A stretch of DNA of 64,000 bases. It comes from Nitzschia sp. DOCU1 (Eukaryota; Bacillariophyta; Bacillariophyceae; Bacillariales; Bacillariaceae). The notes beneath the pieces are model-generated. The model was not told where the DNA came from. It searched no databases and was given only the letters and a program-made list of their open reading frames with translations. The DNA lies in contig OX595989.1 in NCBI GenBank assembly GCA_951394045.1, forward strand, positions 1,054,001 through 1,118,000, given 5' to 3'. Below are positions 28,788 through 39,379 of this stretch, piece after piece. The position numbers were made by a program, and so were the translations under genes. Positions within the stretch are counted from its first letter, which is position 1, and each line of letters opens with the position of its first letter.

Positions 28788-31436
28788 ATGAAAGTTACTA
28801 GTAGCGCCGTTGCACTCTTGTTATCCGTCTGGTTTGAAGGAGTTATCAGCCAAGAAGCTGATGATGAACCATGGGAACCATGTGAACTCCCCAAGTTTTC
28901 TCTCGCTGATCCCGAAGAGTACAACATTACCGACCCTACCAACTATACGTGGGGGTACAACCCTTGGATGCCTCAGTATACAGGTGGAGACCCGACGAAG
29001 ACGACCTTTTTGTTCTTGACCGCGGGATGTCTTCCGGTTGAAGAGGGCGGCTCGGAGGCTTTCGTGGACGCTGGCAGGGGCTGGCGTGACACGTGCGAGG
29101 CCATGGGCATCGAGTGCCAATGTCGCCCGTCCCTTGCATCGAAAAATTGGAATCCTCCACTACCGGATTTCATTTATAGTGAAGGCTTTCATTTTTCCTC
29201 GTGGGAAATCCGAAGGGCGCTGGATGAGCACAGGAGGGGCTTGATTAAGCTGGGTGGCATCTCAGCCAAGGCGAGTCTTCGTAACCCAGAGATTTACAAT
29301 GAGGCAAGAGATCTGGGTGTTCCGGTTTTCGTGATTGATATGAACGCCCCTAGGCCAGGAGAACCAGACTACGGAAGGCCGGAGCCAGACGGATACATAG
29401 CTACTGACCAGGAGTTCTTGGGCAGGACTATGGCTCGAGTACTAAAGCAGCTTCGCCCCGGAGGTGCCATTTATGGATTCATAATGGCGTGGGAGAGCCC
29501 AACCGCGCTTCGACGACGTCATGGCTTCAACGATGAGATGACAGCTCTGCCCACGGACGAAGACGAAGGAGAGAAGGCCGTTTGGAAAGAAGTTGAAAGG
29601 TATCCTTATGAACGACCTTACAATCTTTCCGTTGATTGCGACCACATGTCATGCCAAATGGACGGTTTGGCGGCCAACGCTTCGATTGATGCCCTGATCT
29701 ATTTATACCAGACCCCAATCAACAACCCCAACTATACGAGCTGGGTCGATAGGCATCGCTATCTGAAACTGACTCACATCGGCGTGGATGCTTTGGACTT
29801 GCAAGACTATCTTAACACTGGCTATGTCGACGGCATGGTCGGCCAGATCAGCTACGAATGGGGCAAACGTTCCGCTGAAGTATTGCTTGAAGTCGCCACC
29901 AAGTTGGCAAACAAGGAAATCAGTCTTCCTCTGAAGGACAACTACTTTGAAACATCGTTGCTATCTTATAGCGTCATACCTCGCGAGCTAGACAAAGTTC
30001 AACCTCCAGAGTTGGACCAGAATCTACTTGGCAACCTGGTTTACGCGGGATACGCGTTCGTGGCGATTATCTATGCTACGGCCTTATTCTGTGCCGTCTG
30101 GACAGTTTATAACCGAAGTACAATTATCGTCCGTGCAGCACAACCATTTTTCCTTCTGATCCTGTTGTCGGGTATTGTGATTTTCTCAAGCACAATCATC
30201 CCTCTCTCTTTTGATGACGGGGGTGATCCAGATTCCATGAGCCACAAGTTCGCGGTGGGAGTTTGCATGTCTCAGCCGTGGTTGGCTTTCACGGGCTTCA
30301 GTGTGATCTTTTCGGCTCTCTTCAGCAAGACGTGGAGGGTTAACAAACTCTTCCACACCGCAGCGACTCACGCACGAATTCAAGTCGCCCTCGGGGACGT
30401 GGTTGCACCGTTTGCAGTGATTTTCACCAGCAATGTAATTGTGCTGACATGCTGGACCGTTTTGGATCCATTGACCTACACCCGCCTGATGGGCGATGCC
30501 ACTGACTTTTGGAATCGTCAAATCGAATCTTACGGCGCTTGTCGTTCAGACCACGCAGTGGCCTTTTTGATTCCCTTGGCTTTCATCAACTTCATGGTTC
30601 TAAGTATCGCCTGCTGGCAGGCTTTTGAGGCTCGAGATATTGTGTCAGAATTCTCCGAGTCCAAGTTCATAGCCCTATCAGTTGCGTCCTTGTTCCAGGC
30701 ATTTCTCATCGGGTTCCCCGTTGTGGCTCTTGTGCGAGACGATCCGAAGGCCTTCTACATGGTCCTGACCCTGGTGATCTTCGTGTTATCGGAGGGCATT
30801 CTACTTTTGATTTTCCTCCCAAAGTTGTTATTGGCGTACACGTATTCGGGCATGACTTTAGCCGAGCAGCGTAAAGCAATGTCGGCGCAAATCCGAAACT
30901 CTGCCACGGGATCCTCGTTGACGGGGAAACACAAAGCCCCCGATCAAGGCAGCAAGTACTTCCGTAGTACCATGTCTCCGGGTACCAACGTCATCAAAGC
31001 CATTCCGGAACAATCGGAAAATGAAAACAATGTTCTCGGCATGCGCTATGCCACCGTTGAGGGAGGCAACCAAGGTACTTCTAATGAGAGCCCGCAATCG
31101 CCAACCGACCACGAAGGAAGTTTCCATGTTGGCCCCGATGGAGATTCAAGTACTGCCCCTACTGTCACGACGTCATCAAAGAATTCTACTTCCGGCACGT
31201 CATCGAGCCTCCTCAAGTCGGACGAAATGAGTAATTTGCCTCCGGTGCCCCCACCAATGCCGGCCATTAGCTCTGAAGTGCATAGCACTGCTTCCTCGTT
31301 TATTGTTTCGATGGCAGAGTCCGAAGCAAAGAGACCGGATGAGACGAGCGACCTTTTGCCAACAGTTCAGCCTACACCTGGTGGAACGCAACCGACCAGT
31401 ATCACAACCGAATCAGAGCAAACCTATACCTGTTAA
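28788..31436 (+). CDS. Class C (GABA-B-like) GPCR, copy 2
   Basis: An 882-residue single-exon gene, inverted twin of the receptor at 13753-16410. Domain order is the same: signal peptide (residues 1-21), RbsB-like ectodomain, seven membrane helices, Ser/Pro-rich tail. About 405 consecutive residues, from the WNPPLPDFIYSEGF block to the LFHTA block, match copy 1 exactly. At DNA level this block shows only rare changes, mostly silent (for example TCG to TCT and CTT to CTA near the SYSVIPRELDK codons). Outside it, changes cluster in the signal peptide, in the first 95 residues of the mature protein (such as EYFLPDP to KFSLADP) and in the last 40 residues. Membrane-domain changes are few (V600F, G607S, N618D, N658Y by copy 1 numbering). 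Both copies look intact. Confidence 0.9.
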   Translation: MKVTSSAVALLLSVWFEGVISQEADDEPWEPCELPKFSLADPEEYNITDPTNYTWGYNPWMPQYTGGDPTKTTFLFLTAGCLPVEEGGSEAFVDAGRGWRDTCEAMGIECQCRPSLASKNWNPPLPDFIYSEGFHFSSWEIRRALDEHRRGLIKLGGISAKASLRNPEIYNEARDLGVPVFVIDMNAPRPGEPDYGRPEPDGYIATDQEFLGRTMARVLKQLRPGGAIYGFIMAWESPTALRRRHGFNDEMTALPTDEDEGEKAVWKEVERYPYERPYNLSVDCDHMSCQMDGLAANASIDALIYLYQTPINNPNYTSWVDRHRYLKLTHIGVDALDLQDYLNTGYVDGMVGQISYEWGKRSAEVLLEVATKLANKEISLPLKDNYFETSLLSYSVIPRELDKVQPPELDQNLLGNLVYAGYAFVAIIYATALFCAVWTVYNRSTIIVRAAQPFFLLILLSGIVIFSSTIIPLSFDDGGDPDSMSHKFAVGVCMSQPWLAFTGFSVIFSALFSKTWRVNKLFHTAATHARIQVALGDVVAPFAVIFTSNVIVLTCWTVLDPLTYTRLMGDATDFWNRQIESYGACRSDHAVAFLIPLAFINFMVLSIACWQAFEARDIVSEFSESKFIALSVASLFQAFLIGFPVVALVRDDPKAFYMVLTLVIFVLSEGILLLIFLPKLLLAYTYSGMTLAEQRKAMSAQIRNSATGSSLTGKHKAPDQGSKYFRSTMSPGTNVIKAIPEQSENENNVLGMRYATVEGGNQGTSNESPQSPTDHEGSFHVGPDGDSSTAPTVTTSSKNSTSGTSSSLLKSDEMSNLPPVPPPMPAISSEVHSTASSFIVSMAESEAKRPDETSDLLPTVQPTPGGTQPTSITTESEQTYTC

Positions 31437-31723
31437 ATAAGCAACTGACAATTCTCGTGTTGAGAACCATGTATGGAAAACAAAATTAAAAGCGAAACAG
31501 ACATAAAGCACAATAATCCACGTTTCGCTTCCGAGGCAAAATCCGCCATGCCACGGTATCGAAGCTTCATCTATTCAACAACTGCGGAAGGGTGCGCGTC
31601 GACGAGGGATGGCACTTTCCAGCATAACCATAGTACTACTTACATGCAATTGTAGTGCGCTTGATAGCTGGTTCGTACAGACTTTGGCATTGGTGGCATT
31701 TTCCCATCAACCGCACTCTGCTA

Positions 31724-32689
31724 CTAAGATGCCCCTGAATATTTCTTCTCGGCGTCTGTCTCCCAGTATTGAAGGACATCGCTAGACGAGACAATTGGAT
31801 GCTCGTCCCCCCGTGACAAATCATGCAGTCCGAATCTCAAATTCAGAGATTCGCGTTGCCCGTCTAGAGCCACTACACCGTGGGCACAGGCATCTCGTGA
31901 ATTTGCACTCAGCATGTAAGCTTGCCCTTGCAGGACCTCCATGGTACGTTTCTTGTTCTGGTCGAAAAAGTCTTGCAAGAGAATCGTTCCCGAGCCCACA
32001 ATGCTAATGGTCACGATAATGACTCCAAATCCGTCTTTCTTTGGATGATCCACGTGTGTAGGAAGAAGTTCTCGTCCACAATGCAAATTGGGCTGGGCGG
32101 CAATCAAATTGGAATAGCGCAAATATGTGCGACAGTGCTTATTATTCTTTGGCATGGATGATATCTTTTTGAGAAATTCGTCACACAAGAAATCAATCGC
32201 TTCCCTGGTTCCGTCGGGTAATTTTTCGAGTACCACCATTGCTTTATTGTTTCGCTGTCGTTCTTCTTCGCCTTGATCGTCGTCATCCTCTTTCCACGGC
32301 GTTGAAATATCGAGTAAGTCCCGAATTTCAGGATTGTAGCCCAGCGTATCGGGTAAAAACCCAAAGGCCCGTTTCCGAGGATCTTCTTGAGAACCCGACC
32401 ACGACGTCCACTTGTTGGCAGCTTGTTGCTTTACCATTTCATGCAACGATTTGAGCGCTTCAAAATGCTGACTCGGTAGGTTAGTAGCAATACCCAGACC
32501 TGATAGCCAGTCTGGGACTTGGTCGTCATTTTCCACCTTGGGCCAATGCTCGCAACTTTCCCTGGTGGCAAGGGCAGCGGCGGCCTCGACTTGATCCTGG
32601 GGGATGTTTAACAAAGTCTCAATGGCTTTCTGTTCCGCCTCCTCCTCATCCACGCGTCGTCGCTTGGCCACTGGTTTGGTACGTCCCAT
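31724..32689 (-). CDS. AlkB-like 2-oxoglutarate/Fe(II) oxygenase
   Basis: A 321-residue single-exon gene. Residues 1-30 include a nuclear-signal-like KPVAKRRRVDEEE. The C-terminal half matches the double-stranded beta-helix pattern of AlkB-type oxygenases: TYLRYSNLIAAQPNLHCG, then THVDHPKKDGFGVIIVTIS with the iron ligands His212 and Asp214, the GSGTILLQ strand, AHGVVAL with the third ligand His270, and ESLNLRFGLH with Arg285 in the place of the 2-oxoglutarate-binding arginine. Such enzymes demethylate nucleic acids or hydroxylate proteins (family knowledge); the substrate here is unknown. The assignment rests on motif spacing only. It is tail-to-tail with GPCR copy 2, and a decayed copy of its 3' end lies on the other side of that receptor. 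Confidence 0.6.
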   Translation of the reverse strand: MGRTKPVAKRRRVDEEEAEQKAIETLLNIPQDQVEAAAALATRESCEHWPKVENDDQVPDWLSGLGIATNLPSQHFEALKSLHEMVKQQAANKWTSWSGSQEDPRKRAFGFLPDTLGYNPEIRDLLDISTPWKEDDDDQGEEERQRNNKAMVVLEKLPDGTREAIDFLCDEFLKKISSMPKNNKHCRTYLRYSNLIAAQPNLHCGRELLPTHVDHPKKDGFGVIIVTISIVGSGTILLQDFFDQNKKRTMEVLQGQAYMLSANSRDACAHGVVALDGQRESLNLRFGLHDLSRGDEHPIVSSSDVLQYWETDAEKKYSGAS

Positions 32690-33294
32690 GATAGTAGTGA
32701 TAGTAGAGCTCTGCTTGTATCAGAAAATAAAATCAAGGAGCCGAATGGCTTCGATGGCTGCTGATGCAATGGAGCTCGGTCATTGCGGCGCGGCTGCAGC
32801 TGCGATTCGAAGCGAAGAGCCGAGTGGCGTGGGTGCGACCAAAAAAATGACCCCACCCCGACCAACTATTTTGCTTCGGATCCGAACGCCGGGCGGGTGC
32901 ACCAAGAAAATTTGCCACGTGCATAGGTATTGGGGTGGTGGCAAGCCCTCTCCGAATGCGGGAACCAAAAAGTCGATCCTCATTTATGTCCTCTGTCATG
33001 TGGGACAAAAATGTATATGCCCTTGAATGTGAAATGTCGTATTGTTTAAACTTTTGTTGCCTGTGAATGTCAACGGCTGGGAGATCCATGAATCAAAGAC
33101 TATTGCCCTTCATAATTGCCGGCGATAGTCGGAATTGAGAGAGCCGACTTTTTTAAGTGCACATAAGCCAGCATTTTCACCGATACACACATTTCAAAGG
33201 AATCGTGCCTTTTTTCCATCCAACGCAGTGTGTATTTTCGATACTCCTTCACGAAGTTGCACGATTTTCTACGAACGCTGGTGCCGCACCTCTC
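32690..33294. promoter_or_regulatory. Divergent region between the AlkB-like gene and a hypothetical gene
   Basis: These 605 bp contain no recognised gene. The frame of the downstream hypothetical gene is open back to 33157, but its first codon there is GTG, so the first usable ATG is at 33295. Confidence 0.35.
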
Positions 33295-34041
33295 ATGTCC
33301 TTGGACCCAAGAGCCGCAGCAGCGTGTTCTCATAATAATACTAAGGTCCGAATGCTACCCGAAACCATGCTCCCCGGGAGCTTGAAACAAGATCCATCCT
33401 CCACTACTGCAAGTGGTACAGACAACGAAGAAGTTCTCTCTTGCAGCAGTGGGATGGTGAAAATGGCCCTCCACAGCCATCCCACAGACGAACGTCGACA
33501 ATCCTCGTTGGTGGCCGATCGGATGGTCGACGATGACGTTCCACCCCCACCACCACCACCCGATGAAGCCTTTTTTAACTGCCCTACTCCCAAGATCAAC
33601 AACTTCCGCAAAAGCACCAAACGTCGACACAAACTCATGATGATGTTGGACGATGTGGAATGTCCTATCTATTCACCTTCGTCTTCGTCGTATCATCATC
33701 ATATTCCTACCATTTCCTCTCCATCCATGGACTCGGTCGGCTCCAGTCATCATGAAGATGAAGAGGAAGAACATCATGTGGGACACCGCAAATCTCTGAT
33801 TGTGCGGTCCCGTCGAAGACCCACTCCCATCTTTTGTCCCTTGGACGATCCTCATTGGTGTCCGGATCATTGTGGCGAGGATGGTAGTACTACCTACAAT
33901 CTACTGGACGAACATCGCGATGAATCTGCAACAGTCGATGATGATTCGTCTCTGCCTCCGGCCTTGCCAGTACGAAGGAACGGAATGTGCCCTTCCAACA
34001 TGCCGGCTTCGATCATGGTACAAATGGTGATTGGACGTTAA
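33295..34041 (+). CDS. Hypothetical low-complexity protein, 248 residues
   Basis: Not recognised. The start is the first ATG in frame (MSLDPRAAAACSHNN). The protein is Ser/His/Asp/Pro-rich, with a seven-Pro run, an acidic His-containing stretch (HHEDEEEEHHVGHRK), a basic RSRRRP patch and scattered CP dipeptides (FFNCP, VECP, IFCPLDD, HWCPDHC, NGMCP). The DPHWCPDHCG segment with the flanking cysteines could bind metal, but no known zinc-finger spacing fits. No signal peptide or membrane helix is seen. It could be a disordered regulatory protein. Expression is unproven. Confidence 0.42.
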   Translation: MSLDPRAAAACSHNNTKVRMLPETMLPGSLKQDPSSTTASGTDNEEVLSCSSGMVKMALHSHPTDERRQSSLVADRMVDDDVPPPPPPPDEAFFNCPTPKINNFRKSTKRRHKLMMMLDDVECPIYSPSSSSYHHHIPTISSPSMDSVGSSHHEDEEEEHHVGHRKSLIVRSRRRPTPIFCPLDDPHWCPDHCGEDGSTTYNLLDEHRDESATVDDDSSLPPALPVRRNGMCPSNMPASIMVQMVIGR

Positions 34042-34856
34042 CACTGAATCGTCCAACCAACAAACAACCATGCATCCATCCATCCATCCATCCTCATTGA
34101 TTCATAACGACTTTTTGTGATACAAAAAAGTAGTGGCAAGAAATGCTGCTACGACCATAGAACTACGATAGAATAAAGAATTAGAATAGACCATTATTAA
34201 ATGATAGAGTTGCAGTATCAACGTCAATAAAATCAGTCAGTGAGATCCTTCTACCACTGTGAGCAGTAGTATTAGCTATTGATAGTATCGCTTCTTGGCA
34301 GAAAGCTAGTAAGTGATTAGTAGAGACCAGGCCAGAGACGGTGCAAGAAACTCTTGGAGTAGTGCGCGCACCTCCGCCCAAGCCACAAGCAGATCCCTCT
34401 TCAACAAGCTAGAGTAGCTAGTACGCTACTGTGCCTCTAGAGCTGCTGCTGCTGCCGGTAGCCAAATGTGGGTTGCCCGCCATTCAATAACGATGGATCA
34501 TGGTATCAACTGGAGCATCTATCCATGGGGATCAGCAACAACGAATAGCTACCTGGTACAGTCTTTCTTGACTTGCTCAATTGCTTGCTGGTTGACCGAC
34601 ATACGATCTGTCTGTCTGTCGGCCGAGTTTTCCGACCCGACCGACCGAAAGCATCGTCTGTCGTCGTTCGCGGTCGCAAAGATATACCAGTACGGAGGGT
34701 CTGCACCAAAGCACGAGACGTCTCTTTCTCATTCTTGACCATGGTGGTCCATCTCTCCCCACAACAAAATGCCAGTTGACAGTAGCAATCTCAACGACTG
34801 AATCGATCACACGAGATGTCTGTTGATTCCTAGCAGCAGTAGGAAACAGCAGCAGC
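34042..34856. other. Intergenic region with small microsatellites
   Basis: No gene is recognised. A (CATC)n run is at about 34071-34093, short AGCTGCTGCTGC and (TCTG)n runs lie near 34440 and 34610, and a GC-poor stretch runs from 34120 to 34320. The end of the region should hold the promoter of the large helical-repeat gene. Confidence 0.5.
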
Positions 34857-37800
34857 ATGGGAACCGAGGCGGCTGCTGGTCTCGAACGGGGCTTTTTACT
34901 TCGTGGCACCCGCCGCAGCGATGACGACAAATTGAAACGGCAGCAGCAGCAGCCTGTCGAGGTCAAGACAACGACGACGATGGCAACGCCACCAGGAAAA
35001 TCGTCGTCAAATGCGTCTGGCTTCAAGGCAGGATTCTTACTGGACGAGAACAAGACGAAAAAGAAACACACGACGACTCCCTTACCGAACGTGTCAGTGA
35101 CAAGTTCTTTGTCTTTTTCTTCTAGCGTGCCGCCCACGTCGTCGAGTCCATCGAACCAAGCAAAGCCACGTCCTTCCAAGACAAACAAGGGCGGAGAGTT
35201 GGGATTCGCCAAGGGATTTCTTGTAGCAGCGTCGTCCAAAAAGACACGAACGAATCCACAGGCGAAAACGAAAACGAACCAAATCGTGGCTAGCAGCAGC
35301 AGCAACAACACCGAGAATGCGTTGCCACAATTAAATGTGCCACTACAAGCCAGGCCGCTCATCAGTAGCATCAGCAGTAGCAAAGAGTTGCTATCATCGG
35401 AGGAAAATCTATCCGGGTCCTTTTCCAAGAAGAAGAATGTACCACCCACATCTCGATCGTGGTCCCTCGTGTTGGACGACCATGATGAAGTCGATGATGA
35501 TGACAGGACGACGAATTCAAAGCCGTCCAAGCCCCTGATATCCGTGCTCAACGACGACAATGATCGTGCAGTACAAGAACCTGATTCCGTCTTGGAGGCA
35601 CCACCACCGCCCTCCTCGCGTCCGCTGTCCTTCCTTTTGGGACACGGGGACAATCCCAGCATTGGAGCTACTACTACCGATACGACTAGCGATGATTTCT
35701 TGTTTCAAGAACAAAGCACTACCTTTTACTCGACTACTAGTCGACGACGAGATCTGGTAAAGGATCTTTCTACTACCATGGAAGAAGCAGCAGCATACGA
35801 TCCTTTTGTGCCAGGGTTGGACGCTGCTGGGCCTTCACCACTAGTTGCTGATGCAGTACTATCGACGACGGTGGTTGAGGGCTCGTCGTCGTCGTTCACC
35901 AAGGATGATGGTTTGTTTTGGGAGTTTCAACGTGAACTGGCGCGGATCCAATGGCAGCACGAGGATGTTTGGGAGAATCTCGTTCCAAAGTGGTCGTCTT
36001 TGCAGGTGGAATCGGCATGGGAGTGGCTATTGGACCCACCACCTCGGGCTGTTCCTTTTACTACTACACACGAACCCCTGATTCAATACTTGCTTCGGCA
36101 CCGACCATGCTGTGTTCAACGTTATCTAGAAACCACAGAAACCCCAAAAGACAGAAGCCGCGCTCTTCAGTTGATTACTTGGATCCAACAGTTTCTTTTG
36201 CAAAGTCGAACTACTAGTCAAGACACTAAATCGGCTGCTGCCTCCTGGTATGTATGGTCGGAATCAATCCTGCCCGCAATTACCAAGATTGCCGATCAAA
36301 GTCGTCGGACTATTTTGGCGCAAGAGGCCTCGGATGCTGGTATTGTGCTGCTTTTTAGGCTTTCCAAAGATGATGCGCTTCAGAGTGCTGACGACGTGGT
36401 TGACAAGACTGCGTCTCCGTTATTGTCTTGGATGCAATTACTGGATCGAATTCTGAAAGCACAAATTGCTTGGAAACGGTCCAAGACAAAACAACAAAAG
36501 TCTGTGAACAAGAACCAGGCACATCTTGTGCTCTTGGAAGACTGGATAAGGGTCAACGAGAACTGTAAAGAACAAAAGATGATTGCCAACTGGCGACGAC
36601 AAGTGGCTGGCGTTCGTTTGAACGACGATGATGTATGCGGCTGGGGTGGTTTGTGCCATTTGTTTGGTGGGAAAAGTGTTTCCATACGAAAAGGGACGGC
36701 GGAAGATCTCCAGAGTGCCTGTACAATGCTGGGCGATACTACTACGATGGATCCCATTGATCAATCCATACTGTTGCGAGGACTTTTGTGTCACCTAACA
36801 AAGGAAAAACATTTAATCGATCAGGGCAAGATGGAGCAGCGTATATTGGAGCTTGTCCCGAGGATTGCCGATAAGACTTCATGCGGTGATTTGGTAGTGA
36901 CCATTCTGTAAGTACCAAAGTGACAATGGCACGTTGTCGGATGTGACATCGGCCTGGCCTCCCTGACGCGTGTCTTTGTCGTTCTAGCAAACGAATATGG
37001 TCCGATTCCGACGTCTACCCGGGAGATCTTAGGTCGCACGTGGGAAATGGGATACCGCGAACAGTGGAGCAACTTCTCAAGGTGTTACCGGAGTACCCCT
37101 GGGATGATGATGACCCGGAGAGCTCAATCAATTTATCCCAGGCCATGTCATCGCTTGTGGCCGAGTATGTACTCGAAGTTCCGAATTGTGGGAATGTGGT
37201 CAATACAATCATTGACAAACGCGGGCTCGATTGCCAGACAGTTTGTGTTTTGCTAAAGATATCGACCATTGTCAAGATGCGCTCAGCGCACAATGGCGAG
37301 CTTGGAGCAAGTACGGTTCATGTGGATCTGGCCAACCACATTGAGGGAAGACTAGTGGAAAGCGTTTCTACTTCATCTTCTGTTCGACAACGCCTGAGGA
37401 AATGCGCTATTTTTGATGAAATGAATGCCAATCAATTGAAGCATCTTATGCCAAAGTTGATTGGGTTATACTACGATCATCGCGGAAGGCCTGAAACGTC
37501 GTCCCGAGAAATCGAATCGTTGGTAGAGTCTATATTGGCCGCTAATGTGCGAAGCTATGCGACCAGGGGAGACTTGAATCTCCTTGTGGAAGGGATAGCA
37601 AATGCGTTGATCCACCCTTCCTCCTGCTTTCTCGCTCAAAAGGTTCCTGATTCGGCACATGGTTTGGTGCTGTCACAGCTATGTGCTAGCTGGGGCCGTT
37701 CACTTCTTGTGGGGCCAGGGTCCGGAGACACGGCGTTTGCCGATTTGGTGACTGCGACAACTCTTGCGTCCAGCAATGACCCGTCGAACGTTGTTTTACT

Positions 37801-39178
37801 TGCATTATTTGGTGCAATAGTTGGTGAGAAATTTCCACCAGAACTTCGCAGCGTCAAGCGGGCCCGGTTTCGAACGATGCTTGCTATCAAGCAACTGGTA
37901 GCTTTCTTTAACGAAAGAATGGGGGAAATGAAGAAGAGCGACTCGCTATTCAGGAGGCTTTCACCTCTTTTGATCCTTCGAAGAATACCACGGGAGTATT
38001 TTTCCATATTCAGGGAAGAAGGAGACGAAGGAAGAGATCCTGGTTGGTTGGAAGAATATTCGACATTGCTGGACAACATAGCGTCTCTTCTGCAAGTCTC
38101 AGATACGCCGAAAGGTGCTTATGCAGCAAGCCCAGACGAAAGGCGACTTGCAGCAGAAGTGGTTGGCCGCTCTTTCGCATTCGGCGAAACTACTGCGAAA
38201 CTACACGGCGCGTCGATTTTCGTCAATCGGCCGCTCAGCGTTTTTGGCCGTCTTTGTGCGCCAATCTTCAATGCTCTAGTGGAAGAATTCTCACGCCTCC
38301 AGGTAAAGGCAGTCAGTATCTCATCCATTCGACAAGCACGTTCCGCGTTGTATGCAGCATGCCACAGCATTCCAAACACCGCGGGGGAGGACGACGAGAT
38401 TTCTTATGACCAAGAATACCAAATGACTGCTTGTTTTGTATTTTTTGCGATCGGAATCGAATTAGACGGATTGGACGAAGCTGTTGCAAGTGAATTGATC
38501 CAACTTCAACGTGGGTCTATTGAATTCCTCGCGCTGTGTTTGAATTGTGCCTTTGAAAGAGAAGAGACGCCTCCCGGAACATTCACAAGGATCTTTGAAT
38601 CTATCAGTAGCATCCTACAGGTTGGCAAGATGAGTCCTAATGTTAAATGGACGAGCGAGCCTTGGACCGAGGTCCTTACTGGAGAAATTTCAATTCAAGT
38701 CAAAACTTGTTTGTGGAATTGTCTGATCCTAGTAGGCCAACGGTGCGAGGAAAGTCTGAATCGATTCGCAGCTGCCACGCTTCCATGGGTCGTTCAATCG
38801 ATAGTCAACGCTAGTCTCAACGACGATGTTGTCCTGCTCGCCGCGGCTTTACAGGTGACTTTTGTTGTCGTTGTTCGGTTCAAGTCGCTATCCTGCTTCG
38901 AGGGACAAACTGCTCCGAAAGAAGTCTTGGTTAGTAGTCTGTACCGACGTTCGCTAGAGATCGTCGCCGCCCCAAGCGGGCAGACGTGGAAAGAAATACG
39001 ATTGGCTGCACTAAAACTCATTCTGGCGCTTGCGACCGTCGACTGCACCGACGAGTGCCCCGCAGTTGCGCGTCTACAAGATACCTACACTGTGATCAAG
39101 GGTTTGTCCACCCAGGATCCCGACCCGGACATACGCTCCTTGACAGCTAAAATTCTCAGCATTGTACATAATAAATGA
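34857..39178 (+). CDS. Large helical-repeat (HEAT/ARM-like) protein with three N-terminal GFL motifs
   Basis: Exons 34857-36907 and 36988-39178 join in frame across an 80-bp GTAAGT...TTCTAG intron, giving 1413 residues. The product is not recognised. Residues 1-320 are disordered, rich in Ser, Thr, Lys and Asp. They contain three copies of a short motif: LERGFLL (9-15), FKAGFLL (56-62) and FAKGFLV (117-123), each followed by a basic stretch. From about residue 370 the protein is almost wholly alpha-helical, with hydrophobic spacing typical of HEAT or ARM solenoids (for example RRLSPLLILRRIPREYF, and the C-terminal RLAALKLILALATVDC and DPDIRSLTAKILSIVH). A scaffold or assembly factor is the most that can be inferred. 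It converges on the mitochondrial helicase gene, 200 bp away. Confidence 0.72.
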
Positions 39179-39379
39179 AGTTTGAAAGTTAAAACGATAG
39201 TTTTTGGCAACCGTAGAAGAGCCACGTTTCCCTAGCGCGTAAGATTTGAATGTCGATGCAGTGAGTCCTCGACAAGGTTCCAGGCATTTTCGACGTAGTA
39301 CCGCTTAATGCGACTCAGCGAATTGTACAAGAGAAGGTCCCATAGCCAACAGCACCCAGGGAGAACGGCATCTCGCAGT

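Noticed and set aside
13753..31436. Transposition as the cause of the GPCR duplication
   Set aside because: No transposase, long terminal repeats, poly(A) tail or target-site duplication was seen at the borders of either copy; segmental duplication with conversion explains the data better.
34577..35662. 361-residue open frame on the minus strand
   Set aside because: It is antisense to the disordered, Ser/Thr-rich start of the helical-repeat gene. Its Leu/Phe/Val-rich content is what the complement of AGC- and ACG-rich codons gives, and no domain is seen.
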